Below, piece after piece: positions 26,303 to 35,347 of a stretch of DNA of 64,000 nucleotides (the first letter of the stretch is position 1; the number at the start of each line of letters is the position of its first letter). The position numbers and the translations under genes were made by a program. Location: NCBI RefSeq assembly GCF_019297855.1, contig NZ_CP079194.1, positions 2,963,501 through 3,027,500 on the forward strand. Direction: 5' to 3'. The notes below the pieces were generated by a model, which was not told the DNA's origin, ran no database searches, and saw nothing but the letters and a program-made list of their open reading frames with translations. Source of the DNA: Gymnodinialimonas ceratoperidinii (lineage in GTDB: Bacteria; Pseudomonadota; Alphaproteobacteria; Rhodobacterales; Rhodobacteraceae).

Positions 26303-26500
26303 ATGAACCGCGACCAAATCGAAGGCAAATGGACCGAGATCAAGGGCAAACTCCGTGAATCGTATGGCGACTTGACCGACGACGATCTGGAAGAAGCCAA
26401 GGGTGATCGCCAGCAGATGGAGGGTGTCCTCCAGCAGAAGACCGGCAACACCAAGGAAGAAGTCCGCGATACCGTGGACAAGATCCTCGGCAAGTTCTGA
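26303..26500 (+). CDS. CsbD family stress protein
   Basis: 65 residues with the full CsbD pattern: MNRDQIEGKWTEIKGKLRE at the N-terminus, YGDLTDDDLEEAKGDRQQ in the middle and a helical C-terminus. CsbD is a SigB-controlled stress protein in Bacillus and is widespread in alphaproteobacterial stress regulons; its biochemical role is unknown. AGGAGA precedes the ATG. There is no separate EcfG site, so it is likely read through from the upstream gene. A strong terminator follows. Confidence 0.92.
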   Translation: MNRDQIEGKWTEIKGKLRESYGDLTDDDLEEAKGDRQQMEGVLQQKTGNTKEEVRDTVDKILGKF

Positions 26501-26518
26501 GCCTAGGCTCGATCAACC

Positions 26519-26553
26519 AAGGGCGATCCCGGGAAACCGGGGTCGCCTTTTTC
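26519..26553 (+). terminator. Rho-independent terminator after csbD
   Basis: AAGGGCGATCCCGG, GAAA loop, CCGGGGTCGCCTTTTT. Confidence 0.85.
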
Positions 26554-26688
26554 ATTCTCACGGATCGCATTTTTGGAAAATCGTGTGATATGAGTGACTT
26601 AAAGACATGTGCAAGCTTGCGCACCCCCTCCTCCGGCCCCCGGCCACGCCCACTGGCAATGGCCGCCTTGCTCCTGCAATAATCCCCC

Positions 26689-27381
26689 ATGCGCATCGCC
26701 AGCTACAACATCCGCAAAGCCGTCGGCCTCGACTGGAGAAGAGACCCCGAGCGCATCGCCGACGTCCTCGCCGAGATCGACGCCGACCTCGTCGTGCTTC
26801 AGGAATGCGACAAGCGGGTCGGCACCCGCGCGGGCGTCCTCGACCTCGATTACCTTGAGAAGGAACTGGGCTACGAGCTCGCCGATGTCTCGATCCGGCC
26901 CGACAGCCACGGCTGGCACGGCAACGCGATCCTCTACCGCGAGCCCTCCCAGTTTCGCCGCGCCACCCGCGTCGTCCTCCCCTCCCTCGAACCCCGCGGC
27001 GCTGTCTCGCTCCAGCTCGAGACGCCCGCCCTCGAAGTCGTCGGTGTCCACCTCGGCCTCGATCCCCGTACAAGGCGCCTGCAACTGGAGGCCCTGGGCG
27101 ATTACCTGCAGAACCTGACCCACCCCGTCGTCGTCGCCGGCGATTTCAACATGTGGCGCGCCAAGGATGCGATGCAGACGGCCCTGAACACCGATTGCCA
27201 GATCATCCTGCCCGGCAAGAGCTATCACAGCGCGCGTCCCAACGCCGCGTTCGACAGGTTCATCCTCAGCAACCTCCCCGAACCGCGCCGCGCCTATGTC
27301 CATCGGTCGTCGCTCGCCCGCCGCGCCTCCGATCACCTGCCCATCGTCGTGGACCTCAACCTCCCCGAGCCTGCGGCATGA
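26689..27381 (+). CDS. Endonuclease/exonuclease/phosphatase (EEP) family protein
   Basis: 230 residues of the EEP fold: the start MRIASYNIRKAVGLD carries the Asn, LVVLQECDKR the metal-binding Glu, VVVAGDFNMW the Asp-x-Asn, and RASDHLPIVVDLN the final catalytic Asp-His. Substrates in the family range from DNA to phospholipid head groups. It overlaps the cardiolipin synthase gene by four bases (ATGA), so the pair is translationally coupled. That pairing suggests a lipid or phosphodiester role, but this is inferred. Confidence 0.88.
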   Translation: MRIASYNIRKAVGLDWRRDPERIADVLAEIDADLVVLQECDKRVGTRAGVLDLDYLEKELGYELADVSIRPDSHGWHGNAILYREPSQFRRATRVVLPSLEPRGAVSLQLETPALEVVGVHLGLDPRTRRLQLEALGDYLQNLTHPVVVAGDFNMWRAKDAMQTALNTDCQIILPGKSYHSARPNAAFDRFILSNLPEPRRAYVHRSSLARRASDHLPIVVDLNLPEPAA

Positions 27382-28808
27382 ACTACCTCATCTACCTCCA
27401 CACCGCGGTGGTCATTGCCTTCTCGGTGCGGATCCTGCTCCGCGATGATCTCCTCCCCACCGCTCGGCTGGCGTGGTTCATCGTGCTGGTGATCCTGCCG
27501 GGCTTCGGCAGCGTCATCTACTTTCTCTTCGGCGAGGCCGATCTTGGGAAGAAGGGCAAGTCCAAGGCCCGCAAGATGCAGGAGAAGATCAGGACCATCG
27601 GCGGCCGCCATCTGGGCGATGCCGAGGCGCTGCCGACCCTGATCCACAAGGATTACCAACCGCTCTTTCGCTATGCCGCCTCGATGAACGGGTTCCAGCC
27701 CGTCCCCGGCAACACCGCGCGGCTGATGGCCGACCCGGACGACACGCTGCGCCACATGATCGCGGACATTGACGCCGCGACTGACCACGTCCACGCGCTC
27801 TATTACATCTGGCTCGAAGACCACACCGGCACCGCGCTGGCCGAGGCGCTGATCCGCGCCGCAAAGCGCGGCGTGACCTGTCGCGCGATGACCGACGGGC
27901 TCGGCTCCCGAGGCCTCGTCGGCTCCGCGCTCTGGACCGCGATGGAGGAGGCGGGCGTCCAACTCGCCGTGGCCTTCCCGCTGCACCGCCCGTTTCATAC
28001 GCTGCTCACCAGCCGGATCGACCTGCGCAACCACCGCAAGATCACCGTGATCGACGGCCGCGTCACCTATTGCGGCAGCCGGAACTCCGCGGATCCGGAG
28101 TTTCGTCCCAAACGGAGATATGGCCCCTGGGTCGATATCATGGTGCGGTTTGAGGGGCCGATCGTGGCGCAGAATCAGCTCCTTTTCGCGAGCGACTGGG
28201 TCGCGGCCACGGGCGACGATGTGGAGAGCTTCCCTCTGATCGCGGAGCCGCGCCCCGGCGGTTTTCCCGCGCAGGTGTTTGCCGATGGCCCGACCGAGCG
28301 CAAGGGCGGCACGCCGCAGCTCTTCTCCCTCGCCCTTGCCACGGCGCGCGAGAGCGTGACGATCTCGACGCCCTATTTCGTGCCCGATGCGACGCTGGTG
28401 GAGGCCCTCTGCGCCGCCGCGCACCGCGGCACCCGCGTGACGCTGATCTTTCCGCGCCGCAACGACAGCCTGATCGTGGCAGCCGCAAGCCGCAGCTACT
28501 ACCGCCGCCTGCTCGAGGCAGGCTGCGCCCTTCACGAATTCACCGGCGGGCTCTTGCACGCGAAGACGCTGACCGTGGACGAGGAGATCACGATGATCGG
28601 CTCCTCCAACCTCGACATGCGCAGCTTCGACCTGAATTACGAGAACAACATCCTGCTGCAAGACAGCGCCCTGACCGAGCGCGTTCACGAAAGGCAGCGC
28701 GACTACATCGCCGGCTCGCACCAGATCGACCTCTTCGAGGTCCTGCAATGGCCCTATTACAAGCGGATCTGGCAGAACGTCATCGCCACCATCGGACCGG
28801 TGCTCTGA
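27378..28808 (+). CDS. cls: Cardiolipin synthase (phospholipase D superfamily)
   Basis: 476 residues. Two N-terminal membrane spans (LHTAVVIAFSVRILL and WFIVLVILPGFGSVIYFLFG) precede two PLD domains with HRKITVIDGRVTYCGSRN and HAKTLTVDEEITMIGSSNLD motifs. This is the ClsA architecture, which transfers phosphatidyl groups to make cardiolipin. The frame is open 225 bases further up, but ATG 27378 is the family start and overlaps the EEP stop. About 80 bases downstream lies the tRNA-Leu on the other strand. Confidence 0.9.
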   Translation: MNYLIYLHTAVVIAFSVRILLRDDLLPTARLAWFIVLVILPGFGSVIYFLFGEADLGKKGKSKARKMQEKIRTIGGRHLGDAEALPTLIHKDYQPLFRYAASMNGFQPVPGNTARLMADPDDTLRHMIADIDAATDHVHALYYIWLEDHTGTALAEALIRAAKRGVTCRAMTDGLGSRGLVGSALWTAMEEAGVQLAVAFPLHRPFHTLLTSRIDLRNHRKITVIDGRVTYCGSRNSADPEFRPKRRYGPWVDIMVRFEGPIVAQNQLLFASDWVAATGDDVESFPLIAEPRPGGFPAQVFADGPTERKGGTPQLFSLALATARESVTISTPYFVPDATLVEALCAAAHRGTRVTLIFPRRNDSLIVAAASRSYYRRLLEAGCALHEFTGGLLHAKTLTVDEEITMIGSSNLDMRSFDLNYENNILLQDSALTERVHERQRDYIAGSHQIDLFEVLQWPYYKRIWQNVIATIGPVL

Positions 28809-28886
28809 GAGGCGGCTCACGAGCGACTTACCACGACTCGTGTCGCCGAGGGCCTAAGGGGCAGAAAATCGGATTCTGGAGAGAGA

Positions 28887-28973
28887 TGGTGCGCTCGGCG
28901 AGACTCGAACTCGCACGGGTGTTACCCCACAGCGACCTCAACGCTGCGCGTCTACCAATTCCGCCACGAGCGC
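28887..28973 (-). tRNA. tRNA-Leu (anticodon GAG)
   Basis: 87 bases with CCA encoded. The acceptor stem GCGCTCG/CGAGCGC, the D-arm TGGCGGAATTGGTAGACGCG, the anticodon loop TTGAGGT with GAG at 28939-28937, a long variable arm (GTGGGGTAACACCC) and the T-loop GTTCGAGTC all fit a class II tRNA. It reads CUC and CUU leucine codons. Confidence 0.96.
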
Positions 28974-29086
28974 ACGTGATCAGGTAGTGCGCGGTCTGTA
29001 GCCGCTCGGATCGGCATTGTGAAGGGGGTGCGAGGGCCTGAGAGAGGTTTTTTTGTCGCTGCCCGCCCGGCAGGGAGGCTCGCGCG

Positions 29087-29113
29087 AAAACGGCGGGCCC
29101 GGGTGGCCCGCCG
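29087..29113 (-). terminator. Terminator of the peptidoglycan-binding-domain gene
   Basis: On the minus strand CGGCGGGCC, a 5-base loop, GGCCCGCCG, then TTTT. Confidence 0.7.
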
Positions 29114-29138
29114 TCTGTGCTTGGTTCGCGTGCAAAAG

Positions 29139-30683
29139 TTACTGGTTGACCTGGAAGGTTGGCAGAACCGACTGAGGCGCAAAGACGATCTCCGGCTCCA
29201 CCTCGACGTTGCCTGACGGTGTGCCGTTGACGGGCGTGGGCGTCGGGACCGTGATCGGGGCGGGCGTCGGAGCCTGCACGGTGACGGGCGCGGGGGTCGG
29301 CGCCGGAGCGGGCTGCGGCGTGATGTTGAAGGAGGGGACCTGCACGACGCTTGCTGCCGCGGGGACCGGGACAGGGGCGCCGCCGATGCTCATCGCAACG
29401 GCCTGACGGATCAGCGGAAGACGTCCGGCATCGGTGGGGCTGAAGACGGCAGGCGCGCCCGCCTCGACCGCGTCCAGCGATGTGGCGAACCACGATTGCG
29501 CCAGCGCCTCATCCGATTCGACGCCGAAACCCTCACGCAGGTGGTGGCCGATCAACTCTCCGTAGGCCGGCTCGTTCGTGGCGACCAGCATCAGCGCCGC
29601 GCCCAGCGCCATCTCCATGTCGTCGACGCCATATCCAACGCCGAGGCAGACGCGGGCGGTTCCGGCCAGCTCGGCCTGGGGCATCCCGGTCGCGCGGGCA
29701 AAGCCTTCGGCCGAGGCCATGGCCTGAAGCGGGGTCAGGGAGGTGAGCAGCGTCGTCTGCGGCGCGACGGCGGCCGAGAAGCCTTCGCATTGCTCGGTGA
29801 TGTCGGCAAAGCTGAGCCCGGTGATCGCCTGGGTCAGGTCGTGGCCTTGGTTAACCGCGCTGGCGCGGGCCGTGCAGAACTGCTCTGACAGTGCGAAACC
29901 GGGGTTGGACAGGTTGCCAAGGGTCATCATGCCGCCGTTGGCCTGCCCCTGCAGCGCCACGGCATCGCAGCGCGCCGACAGGGCGGGGGTGGCGGCCGCA
30001 TTGGCAAACAGGTTCGGGACCGGCGCGCCCGGCTGCGCGGAGACCGTGGTGACAGGGGTCTCGGTACCGGAGGCGACGACAGTAGTGGCGGCCGGGTTCA
30101 CGATGACGGTGGTGCTGTTCGGAGCGCCTGCCGGGGTCACGGTGTCGCCGGCCAGCACGCGCTCATAGGCCAGAAGGAGGGGCTGCTCGCTCAGACCCGT
30201 TTGCGCGGCGCCACCGTTGGTGGCCCATCGGTAGGCGTTGATCAGGTGCAGCGCCTGATCCTCGGGGAAGGAGCGGCCGTTGACGGGGTAGCCCTGGAAA
30301 GTCTGAAACCGCTCGACCGCGCTGCGGGTTGCGGGGCCGACTTGACCATCGACGAAGCCTGCGTCGAAGCCGAAATAGTTCAGCGCCGTCTGGACCTGAC
30401 GGCCTGCCTCGGTTGCCGGGATCGCGGGGCGCGTCGGACGTGGCGCGCGCGGTTGTGTCTGGCGCGGCGGCTGTGCGGTGGGCGGCGGTGCGACGGGTTG
30501 CGGCTGTACGACGCGCGGGGGCTGCGGCTGCGTTGCCGCGCCGATGGCCACGCCGATCGCGCCGCCCAGAAGCAGGCCGCCGATGATCTCGCGGGCGTCT
30601 TGAGCCTGTGCCGGCGCCGAAGCAATCGGGGTGAGCGCGATGGCCGCGACAAGGGAAGATGTCATCAAATACTTGGCAAACAT
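29139..30683 (-). CDS. Peptidoglycan-binding-domain protein, secreted
   Basis: 514 residues. A signal peptide (MFAKYLMTSSLVAAIALTPI, cleavage after AQA) is followed by a glycine-zipper-like stretch (GGLLLGGAIGVAIGAAT, about 40-57), a Pro/Gln-rich linker, then a PG_binding_1 fold (VQTALNYFGFDAGFVDGQVG, about 110-165). The middle (about 280-445) is a conserved helical region not recognised. The C-terminal quarter is Pro/Ala/Thr/Val-rich with APAPTPAPV-type repeats. The start is ATG 30683, the first codon of the signal peptide. Probably a periplasmic wall-associated protein. Confidence 0.85.
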   Translation of the reverse strand: MFAKYLMTSSLVAAIALTPIASAPAQAQDAREIIGGLLLGGAIGVAIGAATQPQPPRVVQPQPVAPPPTAQPPRQTQPRAPRPTRPAIPATEAGRQVQTALNYFGFDAGFVDGQVGPATRSAVERFQTFQGYPVNGRSFPEDQALHLINAYRWATNGGAAQTGLSEQPLLLAYERVLAGDTVTPAGAPNSTTVIVNPAATTVVASGTETPVTTVSAQPGAPVPNLFANAAATPALSARCDAVALQGQANGGMMTLGNLSNPGFALSEQFCTARASAVNQGHDLTQAITGLSFADITEQCEGFSAAVAPQTTLLTSLTPLQAMASAEGFARATGMPQAELAGTARVCLGVGYGVDDMEMALGAALMLVATNEPAYGELIGHHLREGFGVESDEALAQSWFATSLDAVEAGAPAVFSPTDAGRLPLIRQAVAMSIGGAPVPVPAAASVVQVPSFNITPQPAPAPTPAPVTVQAPTPAPITVPTPTPVNGTPSGNVEVEPEIVFAPQSVLPTFQVNQ

Positions 30684-30933
30684 AACAAAAAACTCCGCAG
30701 ACCTGAAAATTGTGTCTCTCTCGGGGATCAATATACCCCATGGGAGGCCGATTCTCTCAGGCGGGAATCCCCTACCCCTCCTTTGGCGACGCCTCCGACG
30801 GAGCGATTGCACGTGCGATTTTGCGGCCCGCTCGAGCCCCGGAATGCTGCGAGGGGGTGACAATCCGGGCCGCCGGCGCGATATCAAGACCCTGATGCGC
30901 CGTGCCTGACGCACGGATGATGAAAGACGTTTC

Positions 30934-31596
30934 ATGGTTGAATGGATCACCTCGGACGCCCCGGTGCCCTACCCGCTTGCGGTGGAGCGGATGGAGGCGC
31001 GCGCCAACGCGATCGCGCGGGGCGAGGCGGGTGAGGCCGTCTGGCTGCTGGAACATCCGCCCCTCTACACCGCCGGCACCTCGGCCCGGATCGAGGACCT
31101 CAAGGATCCCGACCGCTTCCCGGTCTACGAGACCCGGCGCGGCGGGCAGTATACGTACCACGGCCCCGGCCAGCGGGTGGCCTACGTCATGCTCGATCTC
31201 AACCAGCGCGGCCGGGACGTGCGCGCCTATGTGCAGAAGCTGGAGGCTTGGGTGATCGCGGCGCTGGACGAGTTCAACATCCGGGGTGCGGTGCGCGAGG
31301 GGCGTGTCGGTGTCTGGATCGAGCGGCCCGAGAAGCCGCCCCTGCCCGACGGCAGCCCGCGCGAGGACAAGATCGCCGCCATCGGTGTGCGGCTGCGCAA
31401 ATGGGTCAGCTTCCACGGCATCTCGATCAACGTGGAGCCGGACCTGAGCCATTTCGACGGCATCGTTCCTTGCGGCATTTCCGGCCATGGCGTCACCAGC
31501 CTTGTCGATCTGGGGCTGCCGGTGACGATCACCGATCTGGACCTCGCTCTGAAGCGGCAGTTCGTGAATGTTTTTCAGGACCAACCCGCGGACTGA
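30934..31596 (+). CDS. lipB: Lipoyl(octanoyl) transferase
   Basis: 220 residues. The conserved LipB blocks [30 protein letters not shown] (active-site Lys) and [13 protein letters not shown] (active-site Cys) are intact. The enzyme moves octanoate from acyl carrier protein to the E2 and H proteins before LipA inserts sulfur. It is cytoplasmic. Its stop is 36 bases before the ExoD-like gene. The start ATG at 30934 fits the family N-terminus. Confidence 0.96.
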   Translation: MVEWITSDAPVPYPLAVERMEARANAIARGEAGEAVWLLEHPPLYTAGTSARIEDLKDPDRFPVYETRRGGQYTYHGPGQRVAYVMLDLNQRGRDVRAYVQKLEAWVIAALDEFNIRGAVREGRVGVWIERPEKPPLPDGSPREDKIAAIGVRLRKWVSFHGISINVEPDLSHFDGIVPCGISGHGVTSLVDLGLPVTITDLDLALKRQFVNVFQDQPAD

Positions 31597-31598
31597 GG

Positions 31599-31624
31599 GG
31601 AACAAACCCGGCGCCGGGCTTGTT
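31599..31624 (+). promoter_or_regulatory. EcfG-like promoter within a palindrome, upstream of the ExoD-like gene
   Basis: GGAAC (31599-31603), 17 bases, TGTT (31621-31624). It sits inside a long inverted repeat that could also serve as a lipB terminator. Eight bases separate it from the ATG at 31633. Confidence 0.45.
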
Positions 31625-31632
31625 TCCCAGAT

Positions 31633-32262
31633 ATGACAGTGCACGCATCAAATTCCACGGAAGACGCGGCGCCGTCCGCCTCCGATCCCGAGCCGATCCT
31701 CTCGAACCTCGCCGATGACGTGGCAGAGGCCGCGAAGGAAGAGGATGGACAGGTCGACAAGATGGTGCAGAGCGCCGGGGCGAGCGGCCTGCTACCGATC
31801 ATGACGCTTCTGGGATTGTTGCTGGTCTCGCCGCTGTCCGGCATCCCGCTGTTCTCCACATCGATGGGCCTGATGATCGCACTCTGCGCCGCGCAGACGG
31901 CGATGGGCCGCGACAAGCTGTGGCTGCCCGATTTCCTGAGACGGCGGAAGGTGAAGCCCGGGCGTGTCGTCTCGGCGATGGACCGGGTCCATAGCGTGGC
32001 GGAGTGGCTGGAGGCCCGCGCGACCTCGAGATTGACATGGCTGAGCGAGCCGCCCTCGCGCCTCGTTTTCCTATGCGTTGCAGCCCTTTACGGGGTGCTG
32101 ATGCCGCTGATGGAGTTCATTCCCTTCACCTCCAGCTTCCTTGGCGCGGCGGTCCTTCTGACCGGCTTGGGCCTGCTCTTGCGGGACGGCATCTTGTTGC
32201 TTCTCTCGATCCTGCCCGCGCTGATCGCGGTCGGCCTGATCTTCGGGCTGGTGGTTCTCTGA
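31633..32262 (+). CDS. ExoD-family membrane protein
   Basis: 209 residues, three to five predicted spans in the C-terminal two thirds; the ExoD pattern (GLLPIMTLLGLLLVSPLSGIP then LWLPDFLRRRKV, later EFIPFTSSFLGAAVLLTGLG). ExoD affects exopolysaccharide production and alkali tolerance in rhizobia. No ribosome site is present before the ATG at 31633, which matches a leaderless start from the upstream promoter-like element. The N-terminal 45 residues are acidic and soluble. Confidence 0.85.
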   Translation: MTVHASNSTEDAAPSASDPEPILSNLADDVAEAAKEEDGQVDKMVQSAGASGLLPIMTLLGLLLVSPLSGIPLFSTSMGLMIALCAAQTAMGRDKLWLPDFLRRRKVKPGRVVSAMDRVHSVAEWLEARATSRLTWLSEPPSRLVFLCVAALYGVLMPLMEFIPFTSSFLGAAVLLTGLGLLLRDGILLLLSILPALIAVGLIFGLVVL

Positions 32263-32267
32263 CAGAG

Positions 32268-32294
32268 GCGGCCCGAGGGCACGGCACGGGCCGC
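32268..32294 (+). terminator. Possible hairpin terminator after the ExoD-like gene
   Basis: GCGGCCCG (32268-32275) pairs with CGGGCCGC (32287-32294); no T-run, so weak. Confidence 0.35.
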
Positions 32295-32506
32295 TCTCAC
32301 CCGCCCGATCGCGCTTATTCGCAAGGCAGAGCCGCGCTGCCCTGCGCCAATTTTACCCACCACAAAATCGCGCCCGCGCGAGATGTCGCGTTGCCCAATC
32401 CCGGTGTGCGGCCTAAACCCTCTTTCAGGACGAAGAGTTTCGGCACCAGATTCTGGCGCCGTGCGTGCACATAGACGCGCATTAAAGACGCGAACAGGAG
32501 ACGAAC

Positions 32507-34171
32507 ATGGCAGACGCCACCCTCACAGGGCACGAGCATCACGACGACCGGGGGTTCTTCACCCGGTGGTTCATGTCGACCAACCACAAGGACATCGGGA
32601 TCCTTTATCTGTTCACCGCAGGCTTCGTGGGCCTGATCTCGGTGGCCTTCACCGTGTATATGCGGATGGAGCTGATGGAGCCCGGCGTGCAGTTGATGTG
32701 CCAGGAAGGCGCGCGGCTGATCGCGGATGCGTCGCAGCAATGCTCGCCCAACGGCCAGATGTGGAACGTCCTGATTACCGGGCACGGCGTCCTGATGATG
32801 TTCTTCGTCGTCATTCCGGCCCTTTTCGGGGGCTTCGGCAACTACTTCATGCCGCTGATGATCGGCGCGCCGGACATGGCGTTCCCGCGTCTCAACAACC
32901 TGTCCTACTGGATGTATGTCGCCGGTACCGGCCTTGCGTTCTGCTCGGTCACCATCGATGGCGGCGCGGGTCCGGGCTGGACCTTCTACCCGCCGATCTC
33001 TGCGCAAGGGGTCGAGACCTCGCGCGCCGTGGACTTCGCGATCTTCGCCATCCACGTCTCGGGTGCCTCGTCGATCCTCGGCTCGATCAACTTCATCACC
33101 ACCTTCCTGAACATGCGCGCCCCCGGCATGACGCTGCACAAGGTGCCGCTCTTCGCCTGGTCCGTCTTCGTCACCGCATGGCTGCTTCTGCTGTCGCTGC
33201 CCGTTCTTGCCGGCGCCATCACGATGCTGCTGACCGACCGCAACTTCGGCACGACCTTCTTCGATCCTGCCGGTGGTGGTGACCCGATCCTGTTCCAGCA
33301 CATCTTCTGGTTCTTCGGTCACCCTGAGGTGTACATCGTGATCCTGCCCGCCTTCGGCGTGATCTCTCACATCGTCTCGACCTTCTCGCGCAAGCCGATC
33401 TTCGGCTACCTGCCGATGGTCTACGCCCTCGTGGCGATTGGCGGCCTGGGCTTCGTCGTCTGGGCGCACCACATGTACACGGTCGGCATGACGCTGACGC
33501 AGCAGGCCTACTTCATGGTCGCAACCATGGTGATCGCCGTGCCCACGGGCATCAAGATCTTCTCGTGGATCGCAACGATGTGGATGGGCTCGATCACCTT
33601 CAAGGCGCCGATGATGTTCGCGCTTGGCTTCATCTTCCTCTTCACCCTCGGCGGCACGACCGGCATCATCCTGTCGCAAGCCGGTGTGGACCGCGCCTAT
33701 CACGACACCTACTACGTCGTGGCGCACTTCCACTACGTGATGAGCCTCGGCGCCGTCTTCGGCATCTTCGCCGCCGTCTACTACTGGATTGGCAAGATGT
33801 CGGGCCGTCAGTACCCCGAGTGGGCCGGTCAGCTGCACTTCTGGGTGTTCTTCATCGGCACCAACCTGACCTTCTTCCCGCAGCACTTCCTCGGCCGTCA
33901 GGGCATGCCGCGCCGCTACATCGACTACCCGGACGCCTTCGCGCTCTGGAACTACGTCTCGTCGATCGGCGCGTTCATCTCCTTCGCCTCGTTCCTCTTC
34001 TTCATCGGCATCGTGTTCTACACGCTCTTCGCCGGCAAGAAGGTGACGCAGCCTGCCTATTGGGGCGAGCACGCGGATACGCTGGAGTGGACCCTGCCGA
34101 ACCCGCCCCCGGAGCACACCTTCGAGGAGCTGCCCACGCGCGAGATGTGGGACAAGCAGCCACATCACTAA
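32507..34171 (+). CDS. ctaD: Cytochrome c oxidase subunit I (aa3 type)
   Basis: 554 residues with twelve membrane spans. Heme and copper ligands are in [20 protein letters not shown] (heme a His), [14 protein letters not shown] (Cu-B His with the Tyr cross-link partner), and [15 protein letters not shown] near the end. It is the proton-pumping core subunit of the terminal oxidase. ctaC and ctaE are not in the window; a separately located ctaD is common in the Rhodobacterales. AGGAGA precedes the ATG, a 244-base gap lies upstream and a strong terminator follows. Confidence 0.97.
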   Translation: MADATLTGHEHHDDRGFFTRWFMSTNHKDIGILYLFTAGFVGLISVAFTVYMRMELMEPGVQLMCQEGARLIADASQQCSPNGQMWNVLITGHGVLMMFFVVIPALFGGFGNYFMPLMIGAPDMAFPRLNNLSYWMYVAGTGLAFCSVTIDGGAGPGWTFYPPISAQGVETSRAVDFAIFAIHVSGASSILGSINFITTFLNMRAPGMTLHKVPLFAWSVFVTAWLLLLSLPVLAGAITMLLTDRNFGTTFFDPAGGGDPILFQHIFWFFGHPEVYIVILPAFGVISHIVSTFSRKPIFGYLPMVYALVAIGGLGFVVWAHHMYTVGMTLTQQAYFMVATMVIAVPTGIKIFSWIATMWMGSITFKAPMMFALGFIFLFTLGGTTGIILSQAGVDRAYHDTYYVVAHFHYVMSLGAVFGIFAAVYYWIGKMSGRQYPEWAGQLHFWVFFIGTNLTFFPQHFLGRQGMPRRYIDYPDAFALWNYVSSIGAFISFASFLFFIGIVFYTLFAGKKVTQPAYWGEHADTLEWTLPNPPPEHTFEELPTREMWDKQPHH

Positions 34172-34197
34172 CGCGCTGTTTGCGTAGTCTGAACTTG

Positions 34198-34227
34198 AAA
34201 GGCGCCCCCGACCGGGGCGCCTTTTTT
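34198..34227 (+). terminator. Rho-independent terminator after ctaD
   Basis: AAAGGCGCCCC, short loop, GGGGCGCCTTTTTT. Confidence 0.88.
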
Positions 34228-34330
34228 CTTGCGATGCGGCGGCGCACCCAAGGCCGTTTGCCGCATCCCGCAGCCGGTCTATTTGCGCAGAATGGGATCA
34301 AGCCCCTTTCACCAGCAAAGCCCCTCTCCG

Positions 34331-34843
34331 ATGCCCATCGAACGAGCCCCCGCCGACACGATGCCCGAGACCATGGCCCTTGGCCGTGGAGAGCCGCGCC
34401 TGTCATTGCGGCTGACACCCCACAAGAGCCTCACCCCCGAGGGGTTCGTCTGGTTCATCGCGGTGACGGCGGGGCTGATCTCAATGCCGCTTCTGGGCAT
34501 CCTCGGCACCTCGGTCTTCTGGGCGCTGCTGCCGTTCCTCGTCTTCGCGATCTGGGGTATCTGGGCGGCACTGCAACGCTCTTGGCGGGACATGGACCTC
34601 TACGAGGATGTCGCGATCTGGCAGGACCTGATCCGGGTCGAGCGGCACGAGCGCAAGCGCACCCGCCGCGTCTGGGAAGCAAACCCCTATTGGGTCCGCG
34701 TGGTGCTGCACCCCAAGGCGGGTCCGGTGCCGAACTACCTGACGTTGCAAGGCGGCCCCCGTGAGGTCGAGTTGGGGGCCTTCCTCACGCCCTCGGAGCG
34801 CGAAGAGTTGAAGCGCATGTTGGAAGGCTCTTTGCGGAACTAG
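34331..34843 (+). CDS. DUF2244 integral-membrane protein
   Basis: 170 residues. Two spans (EGFVWFIAVTAGLISMPLLG and VFWALLPFLVFAIWGIW) are followed by a soluble C-terminus with WEANPYWVRVVLHPK and FLTPSEREELKRML, the DUF2244 pattern. This family is often found near cytochrome oxidase genes in alphaproteobacteria, as here with ctaD upstream. Function unknown. The start at 34331 is preferred because the longer frame adds unrelated residues. Confidence 0.87.
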   Translation: MPIERAPADTMPETMALGRGEPRLSLRLTPHKSLTPEGFVWFIAVTAGLISMPLLGILGTSVFWALLPFLVFAIWGIWAALQRSWRDMDLYEDVAIWQDLIRVERHERKRTRRVWEANPYWVRVVLHPKAGPVPNYLTLQGGPREVELGAFLTPSEREELKRMLEGSLRN

Positions 34844-35039
34844 GGACGTATCTGACCCGTATCCAGACACCGATATGCGCGGTGGTGCGATGTAAAACGA
34901 CTCACCCCTTGCGTGCCACTCATTCGAGGGCCGTCACCGCGACCGCGTTGATACTGCTTCACTATTCGAGGCAGGGCAGTCCGAGGCGCAAAAAAGCAGC
35001 GAATGTGGTATGATCTTTCATCAACGACAGGAGAGCATC

Positions 35040-35201
35040 ATGCGCCGTCTTGCTACCACCACCGCCATCATCGTCAGCCTCGCCGGACCAGCGCTCGCGC
35101 AGGATATCACCATGCCCACGATCACCATGCCGGAGCCGGGCACCTTCTGCGCCCCGTTCCAATTGTGCGTGCCGCTGGTGACCCGTGACGCGCGGGACTG
35201 A
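35040..35201 (+). CDS. Small secreted protein (53 aa), unknown
   Basis: 53 residues: a signal peptide MRRLATTTAIIVSLAGPALA (cleavage after ALA) and a 33-residue mature part with an ITMP/ITMPEP repeat and two cysteines (FCAPFQLC) that could form a disulfide. GGAGAG precedes the ATG. No family recognised; the two Cys spaced by four residues might bind metal. Neighbours are a DUF2244 gene (plus) and YqeY (minus). Confidence 0.65.
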   Translation: MRRLATTTAIIVSLAGPALAQDITMPTITMPEPGTFCAPFQLCVPLVTRDARD

Positions 35202-35347
35202 ATGACCGAAGGTGTCGGTCTGCCCGCCTGCGAGAGTGATAAAGCGCCGTGTCGCGGCGCTGGCTCGAGACGTGCCGACAGGCCGAAGCTCCCGCGTGGC
35301 CCGTGAGCCATCGAGGCTGCTCCGGGAGAGCAGCCCCGCCAAAGCTG

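Noticed and set aside
32315..34168. A 617-codon open frame antisense to ctaD
   Set aside because: It lies opposite one of the best-conserved genes in the window; composition is Arg/His/Glu/Asp-rich as expected for a reverse-strand shadow.
34834..34862. GGAAC-N17-CGTA after the DUF2244 gene
   Set aside because: Last base of the -10 element is wrong and no gene starts within 150 bases.
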